Below are positions 15,872 through 23,496 of a stretch of 48,947 bases of DNA, piece by piece. Both the position numbers and the translations under genes were made by a program. Below the pieces are notes generated by a model. The model was given only the letters and a program-made list of their open reading frames with translations, searched no databases and was not told where the DNA came from. Each line of letters opens with the position of its first letter. Positions within the stretch are counted from its first letter, which is position 1. This DNA comes from Sulfuricurvum sp. (GTDB taxonomy: Bacteria > Campylobacterota > Campylobacteria > Campylobacterales > Sulfurimonadaceae): contig QKCD01000132.1 of NCBI GenBank assembly GCA_003245815.1, positions 1 to 48,947 of the forward strand, in the 5' to 3' direction.

Positions 15872-17552
15872 TCTGTTGTTCTCCAAATGTTATGTTGATA
15901 CTGATGTTCATCCCTTTCAGGGATTTGGCGACCGCTTCGTTCTGCAGTGCCTTGACCAGCGACTGCAGTACCTCCAGCCCCTCCTTGGCCGAAACCTCGG
16001 GGGCTTCGGCGCTTTCTGCCTGGGCCGGAGCCGCCTCGGGCGCTTCGCCCAGCGCCTCCTTCAGAGCCGCGCTGTCGAGGGTGTCGAGCTCGTCACCCCC
16101 CTCCTCTCCGTCCTCGGCATCGACCTCGTTGACGATCTCGAGCAGCGTCTCCTCGTCGATCTCCTCCGCCAGTTCGTCGTCGCTCAGACCACTGACCGCA
16201 CTCTCGATCTGCGCCTCGAGCTCCTCGAGTGAGGCATCCTCCGTCTCCTCGTCGATCAGGGGATCGAAAGCGGCATCCCCGCGTTCCTCCGGTTCCGGGA
16301 GCGTTTCATCCTCCAGTTCAAACGCCTCCAGCTCACCCAGTTCCGCGTCATCTTCCCACGACGCGTCGGCTGCCTCCTCCTCGGAGGCTTCGGAGAACTC
16401 GATGGCGCCAAACTCGGCATTCTCGGTTTCGGGTGCGATATCCCCGAAATCCGCTTCGTCCAGAAGCACATTCTCATCCTCTGTCACCAGCTCGCCGAAG
16501 CTCTCGGACTCCCAGCGCTCTTCCGCCTCTTCGACGGCCGGCAGATCGTCCGGGGAAACCTCCGCTGCCTGCGTTGCCGCTTCCTCCAGCTCGCCCATGT
16601 CGGGCTCGAGCTCGTCGGGCTCCCATGCCGCAAGATCCGCCGTTTCCGGCTCCTCTTCGGCCGTCGCTTCGGCGAACATGTCACCCTCATCTTCCAGCGG
16701 CTCCGTTTCAACGGAGGGCGCGGTTTCCACCACCGTCGGCTCCTCCGCATCGAAATCGAAATCTTCCAGCACCGCCGTATCCTCAAGCGCTTCTACCATA
16801 TCGAAGTCAAAGGCCTCCTCTTCATCCAGCGGCGTGACCTCCGCGGCCGACTCCTCTTCGAGATCCCCCAGTACGGCCTTCACCTCGTCGAGGGTATTGC
16901 TGTTCAGGCCGACCAGTGGTGCCTCCTCCTCGAAACTGTCGGGAGCCGTTTCCGCTTCCGGAGTTTCAGTCTCTTCCAGCAGATGCTGGACCTCCTGCAG
17001 CTCCTCCGCGTCGAGGACCGACCCTTCCTCTTCCTCCTCGGTTTCGGGCAACTCGTCGTCCAGGGTATCGAGGACGTCCAGGTCGTCGAAATCGTCCAGA
17101 TCGTCAAAAGCATCAGCCCTGTCGTCAAGGGTGAACTCCAGTTCGTCGGTCATTGCCTCGTCCGTATCGAACGCCAGTTCTTCGAGCTCCGGTGCTTCCG
17201 CCTCCGCAACGCTCTCGTCAAGTACCGTGAAGTTGAGCATCTCCTCGACCTCGGACATCAGTTTCAGCAGGTCCGTCGGCAGAAAGGGCTTGTTCAGCGA
17301 ACGGTCGAACCCCTCGGGCACTGGCGTCGACTGCGCGCCCATGTAGAGCGCGCTGTGTACCGTCGCTTTCTCCTCGATGCCCTCCATCAGAAACGGCTCA
17401 TACACCCCCTCATCGACGATCAGCAGGTCGATATTGCCCTCGGGTACATCGGCAAGTCCCGCCGCCACGACGAGTTCGTCCCCCGTCTTCTGGGCACTGA
17501 GCGTCACCAGTTTGTTGACAACGGGGTTCTGGCTGAGTAAAAGCATCTTCAT
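15864..17552 (-). CDS. highly acidic protein with receiver-like N-terminal domain
   Basis: This 562-residue protein occupies the position of the poly-E-rich protein of H. pylori and the highly acidic protein of C. jejuni (between gmk and fliR). Residues 1-105 look like a receiver fold: a starting strand MKMLLLSQNP, a strand IDLLIVDEG, and a final NKPFLPTDLLKLM like the Lys-Pro-Phe end of receivers. The acidic pocket is incomplete. Residues about 110-500 are a low-complexity Glu/Asp/Ala/Leu tail. The last 40 residues are ordered again (LQSLVKALQNEAVAKSLKGM, then ISINITF) and are probably a docking motif. The start is the ATG at 17552, with AAGGAG 7 bases upstream. Function is unknown; a scaffold role at the pole or flagellar base is only a guess from the neighbouring fliR. 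Confidence 0.85.
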   Translation of the reverse strand: MKMLLLSQNPVVNKLVTLSAQKTGDELVVAAGLADVPEGNIDLLIVDEGVYEPFLMEGIEEKATVHSALYMGAQSTPVPEGFDRSLNKPFLPTDLLKLMSEVEEMLNFTVLDESVAEAEAPELEELAFDTDEAMTDELEFTLDDRADAFDDLDDFDDLDVLDTLDDELPETEEEEEGSVLDAEELQEVQHLLEETETPEAETAPDSFEEEAPLVGLNSNTLDEVKAVLGDLEEESAAEVTPLDEEEAFDFDMVEALEDTAVLEDFDFDAEEPTVVETAPSVETEPLEDEGDMFAEATAEEEPETADLAAWEPDELEPDMGELEEAATQAAEVSPDDLPAVEEAEERWESESFGELVTEDENVLLDEADFGDIAPETENAEFGAIEFSEASEEEAADASWEDDAELGELEAFELEDETLPEPEERGDAAFDPLIDEETEDASLEELEAQIESAVSGLSDDELAEEIDEETLLEIVNEVDAEDGEEGGDELDTLDSAALKEALGEAPEAAPAQAESAEAPEVSAKEGLEVLQSLVKALQNEAVAKSLKGMNISINITFGEQQSE

Positions 17553-17698
17553 GGAGGGGCTCCTTGCATGGGGATCACGGGCGTCCTCCCCCGGAGGTGC
17601 CCAAAGGCGCAAATTGGTATTATTGTAGCAAAATTCTGCTAACAGCGAACCGCCTCCGCCCCGTGCCGCTTCCGGTTCGCCGGAAGGATCGGTCGCAT

Positions 17699-18205
17699 AT
17701 GAAACGCCTCTTGCCGCTGCTGCTCTGTCTCACGCTCCACGCCGTGTCCGAGCGCACTTTCCTGCTGCCCGACAACGCCCACGACGCCCGGGCCCACTTG
17801 CGCCAGATGCTGCATAGCGCGCGGCAGCGCATCGTCATCGTCACCCCCCTGCTCAAGACATCAGGCCTCACCGAGACGCTCGGCGAGGCGGCAGAACGGG
17901 GCGTAAATATCACGCTGATCACGGCGGGCAGCGCCGACGATGCCCAGGCCCTCGTGCGTTTCGCCGCAGTACGCCTGCTGAACCTCGGCGGCCTCCGGAC
18001 CGACCGCTACGAAGGCGACCTTGCAACGACCATCGTCGTGACCGACGGTGCGGAGAGCTGTCTGGGCACCTTCCCCCTTGAGCGCAATGCCATGGAACAC
18101 GACATCGGTCTCCTCGAATGCAGCGGCGATCCCGCTCGGGCCGGGCGCTACGGGCAGCTTCTCGAAACGCTCACCCGACGCGCCGTCTCCTACCTGCAGC
18201 CCTAG
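17699..18205 (+). CDS. secreted PLD-like protein without a visible HKD motif
   Basis: The 168-residue product starts with a signal peptide (MKRLLPLLLCLTLHAVSE). A phospholipase-D-superfamily-like half domain follows: HARAHLRQ-type helix, RIVIVTPLLKTSGLTETL, EAAERGVNITLITAG, and a later IVVTDG segment where the HxKxxxxD motif should be. At that site the sequence is DLATTIVVTDG, so the catalytic His and Lys are missing. In H. pylori the PLD nuclease NucT lies at the same place between the acidic-protein gene and flagellar genes. I read this as a diverged, perhaps non-catalytic relative. The start is the ATG at 17699 with AAGGA upstream. It diverges from the acidic-protein gene and converges on fliR, overlapping stop codons. 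Confidence 0.65.
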   Translation: MKRLLPLLLCLTLHAVSERTFLLPDNAHDARAHLRQMLHSARQRIVIVTPLLKTSGLTETLGEAAERGVNITLITAGSADDAQALVRFAAVRLLNLGGLRTDRYEGDLATTIVVTDGAESCLGTFPLERNAMEHDIGLLECSGDPARAGRYGQLLETLTRRAVSYLQP

Positions 18206-18966
18206 AAGAGCGCTTCGAGCCAGTTGAACGCCCCCTCCACCTGGTGGCGTACGATCAGCAGGGTCGATCCCAGCGTCACGATCAGCACCACCAGCGCTAC
18301 GGCGATCTTGATCGGGAATCCTATCACCAAGAGGTTGAACTGGGGCATCGTCTTCATCAGCATCCCGAAAATGATATCTTCGAGAATCGTGATCGCGATG
18401 ATCGGGAACGCGATCATGAAACCGACGCGGAACATATCCGCCGCCGCCTGGACCAGGTAGCCGAAGAGGTGCTCCGTCAGCATAAACCCCCCCAACGGGA
18501 CCGCCGAAAGGGACTCGTTGACGTAGAGCAGGATCCAGTGGTGCATGTCGATGCTGAACAGGAGCATCAGCGCCAGCAGCGACAGGAACTGGCTGATGAT
18601 CGGCATGGAAACGCCGCTCTGGGGGTCAATCGCCGAAGCGAGGGAGAAGCCCATCGTAAAGGAGATCTGCCCGCCGGCAAAGGTGATGACGTGGTAGGCC
18701 AGCTGCAGCGCCACGCCGACCACCAGGCCGAAGAGCAGCTCCCCCAGGACCGCTACCGTCAGAGCCGGCGCGCTGATCTCGATGGCCAGCGGCGGCATGG
18801 AGGGGTAGAAGAGGACGGTGAAGAAGAAGGCCATCGCCGTCTTGATCGTTACGGGAATGCTCTGATGGGAGAAGATCGGGGTCGCCATGAACATCGCCCC
18901 GAAACGGATAAAGAGCAGTATGAAGCCGACGACCCGTGCCTCGCTGAAGATCTGGGCCCACTCCAC
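18202..18966 (-). CDS. fliR: flagellar export apparatus protein FliR
   Basis: A 254-residue polytopic membrane protein with about six hydrophobic segments and family signatures: FILLFIRFGAMFMATPIF at the N-terminus, GELLFGLVVGVALQLAYHVI in the middle, and FPIIAITILEDIIFGMLMKTMPQFNLLVIGFPIKI near the end. FliR is part of the type III export gate of the flagellum. The start is the GTG at 18966. It follows the ABC ATPase gene by 9 bases, the order known from C. jejuni. This is the only flagellar gene in the window and implies a motile organism. Confidence 0.96.
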   Translation of the reverse strand: MEWAQIFSEARVVGFILLFIRFGAMFMATPIFSHQSIPVTIKTAMAFFFTVLFYPSMPPLAIEISAPALTVAVLGELLFGLVVGVALQLAYHVITFAGGQISFTMGFSLASAIDPQSGVSMPIISQFLSLLALMLLFSIDMHHWILLYVNESLSAVPLGGFMLTEHLFGYLVQAAADMFRVGFMIAFPIIAITILEDIIFGMLMKTMPQFNLLVIGFPIKIAVALVVLIVTLGSTLLIVRHQVEGAFNWLEALF

Positions 18967-18975
18967 GGTTAATGC

Positions 18976-19620
18976 CTATTTGACCGGTTCGAAGAGCTCT
19001 TCGTGTAGGCGGTAGACCCGGTCGCAGCGCATCGCCAGCTCCTCATCATGGGTTACCAACACCAAGGAGGCATCGTGGCTTTTGATGTATTCGTCGAAGA
19101 TCGCCATCACCTCCAGCGCCGTATCGTGGTCGAGGTTGCCCGTCGGTTCGTCGGCGAAGATCAGGCGCGGTTTCTTGGTCAACACCCGGGCGATGGAGAC
19201 CCGCTGCTGCTGTCCGCCGGAGAGCTCCGTCACCTTCTGGCCGATCACCCCGTCGATTTTCAGGCGCTTCAGCAGCACCGGGTCGATCGGTTCCCCGGCG
19301 AGGATCGCCGCCACCTCCAGGTTTTCGTAACCGCTGAAACCCTTGAAAAGGTAGTGCGACTGGAAAATCATCCCCAGGTCGTCGCGGCGCAGCGCGACCA
19401 GTTCCTCCCCCTTGAGTGCATAGAGCTCTTTCCCGAAGAGCGTCACCGACCCCGCTTCGGGCTCGAGCAGCGTCGAGAGGATGTGCAGCAGCGTCGATTT
19501 GCCGCTGCCGCTGACTCCGATGATCGCCATCGACTCGCCGGCCGAGAGGGTAAGATCGAGGTCACGGAACAGGGGGTAGTCAAATGAGTGCGCCAGGGCG
19601 CGGGCTTCGAGTATCGTCAT
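18976..19620 (-). CDS. ABC transporter ATP-binding protein, LolD/MacB-like
   Basis: The 214-residue ATPase has Walker A (GVSGSGKSTLL), a Q-loop (MIFQSHYL), the signature LSGGQQQRVSIARVL, Walker B (LIFADEPTGNLD) and the switch His (LVTHDEE). Length and the SGENL-like and EPTGNLD features place it with LolD/MacB/FtsE ATPases that work with FtsX-like permeases. No permease is next to it; the downstream gene is fliR, an order conserved in the phylum. I take the ATG at 19620 as start, which has a TATAAT 7 bases upstream and no ribosome binding site. An ATG three codons upstream, with AAGGGGG 11 bases before it, is the alternative. Confidence 0.9.
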   Translation of the reverse strand: MTILEARALAHSFDYPLFRDLDLTLSAGESMAIIGVSGSGKSTLLHILSTLLEPEAGSVTLFGKELYALKGEELVALRRDDLGMIFQSHYLFKGFSGYENLEVAAILAGEPIDPVLLKRLKIDGVIGQKVTELSGGQQQRVSIARVLTKKPRLIFADEPTGNLDHDTALEVMAIFDEYIKSHDASLVLVTHDEELAMRCDRVYRLHEELFEPVK

Positions 19621-19627
19621 GGGTGGC

Positions 19628-19633
19628 ATTATA
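19628..19633 (-). promoter_or_regulatory. -10 box TATAAT for the ABC ATPase gene, near-leaderless
   Basis: Perfect TATAAT on the minus strand ending 7 bases before the ATG at 19620, located in the 43-base gap after the subtilase gene. It separates transcription of the ATPase-fliR pair from the accessory subtilase. Confidence 0.55.
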
Positions 19634-19663
19634 GGCAATTCCCCCTTAAGGGCCCAGCGGGCT

Positions 19664-20842
19664 TTACTGCCCCAAAGCCATCGAAACGGCCCGTGAAAGG
19701 TTGATTTTTCCGTAGCCGTAGTAGTCGTTCCTGCCGTCGCCGTCGTAGGCAAGCGGACCGATTTTGTCGCTGGTGGCCGCGAGGATCTCCATGATCTGCT
19801 CCCGTGTCAGCTCCGGGTTGACCTCCAGCAGGATCGCGATCACGCCCGTGACCGTCGGTGCGGCGGCGGAGGTGTAGGCAAAGATCGTACCCTGTGCCAG
19901 GAAATAGTCCCCCCTCAGCACACCGTCGCTTCCCATCGGGTCCAGGGTCGGGATGCCGATGACTCCGGGATAGCCACCGGGAGCCATCACGTCGAGTTCC
20001 GGACCGTAGTTGCTGTAATCGGCCCGCACATTCTCCTGCTGCGTGGCGCCGACGGCGATCACCTCGGGAATGGCGGATTCGTCGTTGCCCATATCAACGT
20101 CGTCGTTGCCGGCGGCGAAGACAATGGGCAGCCCCTTGCCGTTGCGCCCGTTACGGGCCAGATCCTGGATCGTGCTCTTGACAAGGGGGAAGACGTCGTA
20201 GGTGCCCCAGCTGCAGTTAATGACGTCGGCCCCGAGCTCCTCCGCCTTGTTGAAGAGGGTGATCCAGTCGCTGTCGCTCATCACTGACTTGTGACGCAAG
20301 AAGATGACCCGGGCGGCCGATGCGACGCCGCGGATTCCGAGGCTGTTCGCCCGGGCCGCCGCGATCCCCGTCACCGCCGTGCCGTGGTAGCCGGAGTCGC
20401 TGCTGCGGTGGGAGACGTCGCCGGTGCCCGTCTCGAGGTCATAGGCCGCATCGACTGCGCTGTCCAGGTCCTCATGGAAAACGTCCACGCCGTCGTCGAT
20501 AACGACGACCGTCACCCCCCTGCCGCCGAAGCGCTGCAGAGCCTCGCCCGGGTGGATGTTGGCATCGCCGTCGATGCTGTGCGCCGCATAGAACCCGGCG
20601 TCATACTCCAGGTTCCACTGCTGGGCGAAATAGGCATCCTCGACCGGGAGGGCCGGGGGGAGTTCCGCGTCTGGAGGCGTACTGTTGTTGTCCTGGGTCG
20701 TGTTATCGTCGCCCTGCGTGACGTTTTCGTCCAAGAGGTCGTCGCTGGGGAGCACCACCGTCGGCTCGCCCGAACTGCTTCCGCCCCCGCCGCACCCCTG
20801 CAGCAGCAAAACGGCCGTCAGAAGCGGCCAGAGTGCGCGCAT
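19664..20842 (-). CDS. lipoprotein subtilisin-like serine protease without its own prodomain
   Basis: The 392-residue protein starts with a lipoprotein signal ending LLLQGC (Cys17), then a low-complexity linker (about 18-65) rich in Gly, Ser, Asp, Asn and Thr. An S8 peptidase domain follows with Asp116 (VIDDGVD), His153 (GYHGTAVTGI), the oxyanion Asn246 (AAGND) and Ser325 (AYTSAAAPTVTG), so the triad is complete. It should act at the outer surface or in the periplasm. No prodomain is present; instead a prodomain-like protein is encoded just upstream with the stop and start codons overlapping (TGATG). The substrate is unknown. The protease is probably folded with help from that separate prodomain. 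Confidence 0.93.
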   Translation of the reverse strand: MRALWPLLTAVLLLQGCGGGGSSSGEPTVVLPSDDLLDENVTQGDDNTTQDNNSTPPDAELPPALPVEDAYFAQQWNLEYDAGFYAAHSIDGDANIHPGEALQRFGGRGVTVVVIDDGVDVFHEDLDSAVDAAYDLETGTGDVSHRSSDSGYHGTAVTGIAAARANSLGIRGVASAARVIFLRHKSVMSDSDWITLFNKAEELGADVINCSWGTYDVFPLVKSTIQDLARNGRNGKGLPIVFAAGNDDVDMGNDESAIPEVIAVGATQQENVRADYSNYGPELDVMAPGGYPGVIGIPTLDPMGSDGVLRGDYFLAQGTIFAYTSAAAPTVTGVIAILLEVNPELTREQIMEILAATSDKIGPLAYDGDGRNDYYGYGKINLSRAVSMALGQ

Positions 20843-21231
20843 CACCGGCGAACCGCTTTCTTGATAAAATCGGGCTGGGCGTAGACCACCCCCGTCTCTT
20901 TACAGAGGGCATTGGCAACGGCGATCGTCTGGCTGCGGGAAGCCACCTGCAGGAGGTAAAGCCCCCTCCCGAACGCCTTGAGCAGCGTCATACCGTAGCG
21001 GTCAACATACGTTCCGACCGGGATGCCGGGCCGCAGCGACAGGATGAGTCGGTCACGAACTCCGACGACCACGCCCTTCTCGGTACGGTAGTAGTCTGCC
21101 GCCGCATCCTGCCCTTGAGCCCGCTCCAGCGGAACGAGACGGCGCTTCTCACTGCCGTGCAGATAATAGACATCATTGGCACCGACCGTTCCCATCAGCA
21201 GTATCAGGACTAGATAAAGGGTTTTCATCAT
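20842..21231 (-). CDS. secreted stand-alone protease prodomain (fervidolysin-type)
   Basis: The 129-residue product has a signal peptide (KTLYLVLILLMGTVGAND). It then resembles the N-terminal prodomain that precedes many S8 peptidases: YYLHGSEKRRLVPL, a central VGVRDRLILSLRPG strand, YGMTLLKAFGRGLYLLQV, and a closing GVVYAQPDFIKK. In other proteases this segment is fused to the catalytic domain and acts as folding chaperone and inhibitor. Here it ends with a stop codon that overlaps the start codon of the subtilase. The start is the ATG at 21231, 6 bases after GGAG. A TACAAT box lies about 32 bases upstream. The homology is by pattern; the function of the free form is inference. Confidence 0.75.
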   Translation of the reverse strand: MMKTLYLVLILLMGTVGANDVYYLHGSEKRRLVPLERAQGQDAAADYYRTEKGVVVGVRDRLILSLRPGIPVGTYVDRYGMTLLKAFGRGLYLLQVASRSQTIAVANALCKETGVVYAQPDFIKKAVRR

Positions 21232-21262
21232 CACAGGCTCCGCCGTTAATTGTTAAGGGGGC

Positions 21263-21268
21263 ATTGTA
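21263..21268 (-). promoter_or_regulatory. -10-like box TACAAT for the prodomain-subtilase pair
   Basis: TACAAT on the minus strand about 32 bases before the ATG at 21231. Between them lies TTAATTGTTAA (21246-21256), a short dyad that could be an operator or a leader hairpin. Confidence 0.45.
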
Positions 21269-21345
21269 ACATACATACGTTGTCGCCGATTGCCGGTAAT
21301 TGTGGTAATATAAGAAAAGGGGAAGTTAGGTCGAAGCGAGTAAGC

Positions 21346-21476
21346 CAGCGAATGGATGATGCCCCCTCCGCCCGGTCGGGGTGTCACATGAAAAAAGCTG
21401 TAGCGGTTAACAGTGCCGAGGCCGACCGGCACGTCAGGAGTTATCGGTCGGGCGCGGAAGCATCATCCATTCACTG
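21346..21476. repeat. 131-base inverted-repeat element, candidate structured RNA
   Basis: Outer arms GAATGGATGATGC (21350-21362) and GCATCATCCATTC (21460-21472) are perfectly complementary. The pairing extends across one mismatch to CAG/CTG. Inside, CCGACCGG (21422-21429) can pair with CCGGTCGG (21372-21379) or with CGGTCGG (21445-21451). GTGCCG/CGGCAC (21413-21432) forms a local hairpin that competes with both. This could be a small RNA, a switch-like leader or a miniature mobile element; no target-site duplication or T-run end is seen. Confidence 0.6.
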
Positions 21477-21576
21477 TATTCGTATCATAATATGTAGTTG
21501 TTACATTTGGCGTTACATTCTGTCATTTTCTTCATAACGGCAGCAATTTTCCCGAAATAGACCGTTCCCATCCCCA

Positions 21577-21603
21577 TGAAAGCCCCAGAACATGGGCCTT
21601 TCA
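21577..21603. repeat. hairpin upstream of the histidine kinase gene
   Basis: TGAAAGCCCC and GGGCCTTTCA are nearly complementary around a 7-base loop. It sits about 93 bases before the kinase start. Without a following T-run it is not a clear terminator. Confidence 0.4.
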
Positions 21604-21682
21604 AGCCATTTGGCGGAAATATAGGTGCGTAAAACCGCATTATATTTTCACACCCTTTCGACGCTTTCGGTAATTTCTACTG

Positions 21683-21688
21683 TATCCT
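21683..21688 (+). promoter_or_regulatory. -10-like box TATCCT for the histidine kinase, near-leaderless
   Basis: TATCCT ends 7 bases before the ATG at 21696, with TG directly in front of it. No ribosome binding site is visible. Confidence 0.4.
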
Positions 21689-21695
21689 TATCGCT

Positions 21696-23486
21696 ATGAA
21701 ACCTTTACGAACGATGCTCCCCCTGCTCCTTTTTTGCTGTCTGGCATGGCTTCCGCCGCTTTCTGCCGAAACCCTCTCCGTCTCCGAAACGACGGAAGCG
21801 CTCCCGCTTCTCGAACATGCGGACCTCTATATCGACCGGGGCGCGGCGCAAGGGTTCGCGGCGGTACATGCCCGGCCGGGACGCTTCCGCCCCTACGGCG
21901 AACCCTTCGTGAATATCGGGCATGTCACGGACGAAGCGGTCTGGGTGCGCTTTTCACTGCACAATGCCGGCGGTACGCCTCTGCAGAAAGAGCTGCATAT
22001 CGACAACCGTCAGCTCGACAGCATCACACTCTTCGAAAACACTCATGAGATGGGCACCGTCGGCAGACTGATACGTCCCCGATACGACGGGATCACCGAT
22101 TTCCATTTCCCCATCCTGCTCAAACCCTACGAATCGCGTACCTACTGGCTTCGCGTGGCCTCCAACAGCGCGGCCACCTATTTTCATCTGACGCTCCTGA
22201 GCAAGGAGCAGCTCTGGCTCGAAAACAATACCCGGCAGTTGATCCTGACCGCCTTTCTCGCCCTGATGGGAACCCTGGTCATCTATAACGCCCTCGTCTT
22301 CCTCTTCACCCGAGAGCGGGTCTACCTCTTCTACGTCCTGACGCTCGGCGCATTGACCTACAACCACCTGGCCTATACCGGGATGACCTTCCCGCTGCTC
22401 TCATCCTTCTACAGCCATGAAAGCCTCAGCAAGCTCGTCTACCTCAATGCGCACTTCGGGATCTACTACTATGGCGCCATCATGGTCTTCCTCGCCCTTT
22501 TCGCCCGCGAGCTGCTGCAACTGCGGCGCCACCCGCGCATCGAGCGCACACTCTTCGGGTTCATCGGCGTCATCCTCCTTATCGCCCTGGCCAGCTTCGA
22601 GTCCCTCTTCCTGCCGGACCCGCTCATCTATCTCGGCCTCATCGAATCGTTCTTCCTCTTCGGTACGGCGGTTTACCTCGTCTACAAGAGGGAGGCGAAC
22701 AGCCCCTACTACGTCGTCGGATGGGGGGTCAACCTGGCCGGCCACCTCGTCTTTCTGCTCTACCATGCCGGTTTCTGCTGCGTCGAGGAGCCCTACAACT
22801 ACTTCTTCGAACTCTGTGTCTCCTTCACGGCCCTGCTCTTCTCCATTGTCCTAGCCAAGCGGCTTGCCAAGACCCGGGCCCTCGAAGAGGCTCTGGCCGC
22901 CCAGAAAGTCCTGCTGCGCGAACTGCACCACCGGGTGAAGAACAACATGCAGTTCATCACCTCCCTCTACCGCCTCAAACTGAGCCGGGAGCTCAACGCG
23001 ACCCAGCGTAAAAAGCTCAAAGAGGCCGAAAGCGGTGTGCGTGCCGTCGCACGCATTCACGAGATTCTCTACGACGGCGGCCGCCATACGCGTATCGACG
23101 CCGCCCCCCTGATGCGCGAAATCGCCCAGACCCTGCGCGACGGCCTCGCGGAAGCCCAGAAGGTCACCGTGCGCATCGAGGGGAGCGCGGCGCTCTCCAT
23201 GGAACAGGCGATCTCGCTGGGTATCATCGTCAACGAACTCCTCAGCAACGCCTTTAAATATGCCTTCGGAGCCGAGGGCGGCATGATCACGATGACCTTC
23301 GAGACCGACAAAAAAGGATGGGTGCGCTTTCTTTTCGAGGATAACGGCAGCGGCTACGAAACGGGTGAGGAGGGTACGGGCTACGGCCTTGACCTCGTGC
23401 GCTCCATGGCGCAGAGCAGCCTGGGGGCAACCTGGTCGTCGGACACGTCGGGACCGACCCGTTACACGCTGGTCTGGAAGAGCTGA
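21696..23486 (+). CDS. 7TM-DISM sensor histidine kinase (HisKA_2 type)
   Basis: The 596-residue protein starts with a signal peptide. A periplasmic 7TMR-DISM extracellular domain follows (about 25-180, including EAVWVRFSLHNAG and ESRTYWLRVAS). Seven hydrophobic segments lie between about 185 and 390. The kinase core has the phospho-acceptor region RELHHRVKNNMQFITSLYR (His411/His412), which is the HisKA_2/HWE-like form. The HATPase domain has an N box (IVNELLSNAFKYAFG) and a G box (FEDNGSGYETG). DISM receptors are thought to sense small ligands, often carbohydrate-like. The gene has no visible ribosome binding site. It converges on a response-regulator gene 10 bases away, its probable partner, and lies next to the subtilase module. 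Confidence 0.93.
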   Translation: MKPLRTMLPLLLFCCLAWLPPLSAETLSVSETTEALPLLEHADLYIDRGAAQGFAAVHARPGRFRPYGEPFVNIGHVTDEAVWVRFSLHNAGGTPLQKELHIDNRQLDSITLFENTHEMGTVGRLIRPRYDGITDFHFPILLKPYESRTYWLRVASNSAATYFHLTLLSKEQLWLENNTRQLILTAFLALMGTLVIYNALVFLFTRERVYLFYVLTLGALTYNHLAYTGMTFPLLSSFYSHESLSKLVYLNAHFGIYYYGAIMVFLALFARELLQLRRHPRIERTLFGFIGVILLIALASFESLFLPDPLIYLGLIESFFLFGTAVYLVYKREANSPYYVVGWGVNLAGHLVFLLYHAGFCCVEEPYNYFFELCVSFTALLFSIVLAKRLAKTRALEEALAAQKVLLRELHHRVKNNMQFITSLYRLKLSRELNATQRKKLKEAESGVRAVARIHEILYDGGRHTRIDAAPLMREIAQTLRDGLAEAQKVTVRIEGSAALSMEQAISLGIIVNELLSNAFKYAFGAEGGMITMTFETDKKGWVRFLFEDNGSGYETGEEGTGYGLDLVRSMAQSSLGATWSSDTSGPTRYTLVWKS

Positions 23487-23496
23487 GGCGCTGCCC

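Larger units (their letters stand above)
21232..21695. other. 464-base non-coding interval between prodomain and kinase genes
   Basis: No supported protein gene. The interval holds the minus-strand promoter of the prodomain gene, a large inverted-repeat element (21346-21476), a smaller hairpin (21577-21603) and the promoter of the kinase gene. A TAATATAAG stretch at about 21306-21314 could be a -10 region for an RNA running rightwards through the inverted repeat. The outer parts are AT-rich compared with the flanking genes. Confidence 0.7.

Noticed and set aside
15892-17346. Serine-rich plus-strand frame opposite the acidic protein gene
   Set aside because: The Ser repeats are the reverse complement of Glu/Asp codons (GAG, GAA, GAC) of the acidic tail; no signal peptide or start site.
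20842-21231. Prodomain and subtilase as one gene broken by a frameshift
   Set aside because: The second gene begins with its own complete lipoprotein signal and lipobox directly at the overlap, which a broken fusion would not have.
21346-21476. Reading the inverted-repeat element as 6S RNA or SRP RNA
   Set aside because: It lacks the SRP core sequence and the large central bubble and length of 6S RNA.
21250-21537. Small plus-strand frame in the gap before the histidine kinase
   Set aside because: No recognisable domain or ribosome binding site, and it runs through both arms of the inverted repeat, which fits an RNA or DNA element better.
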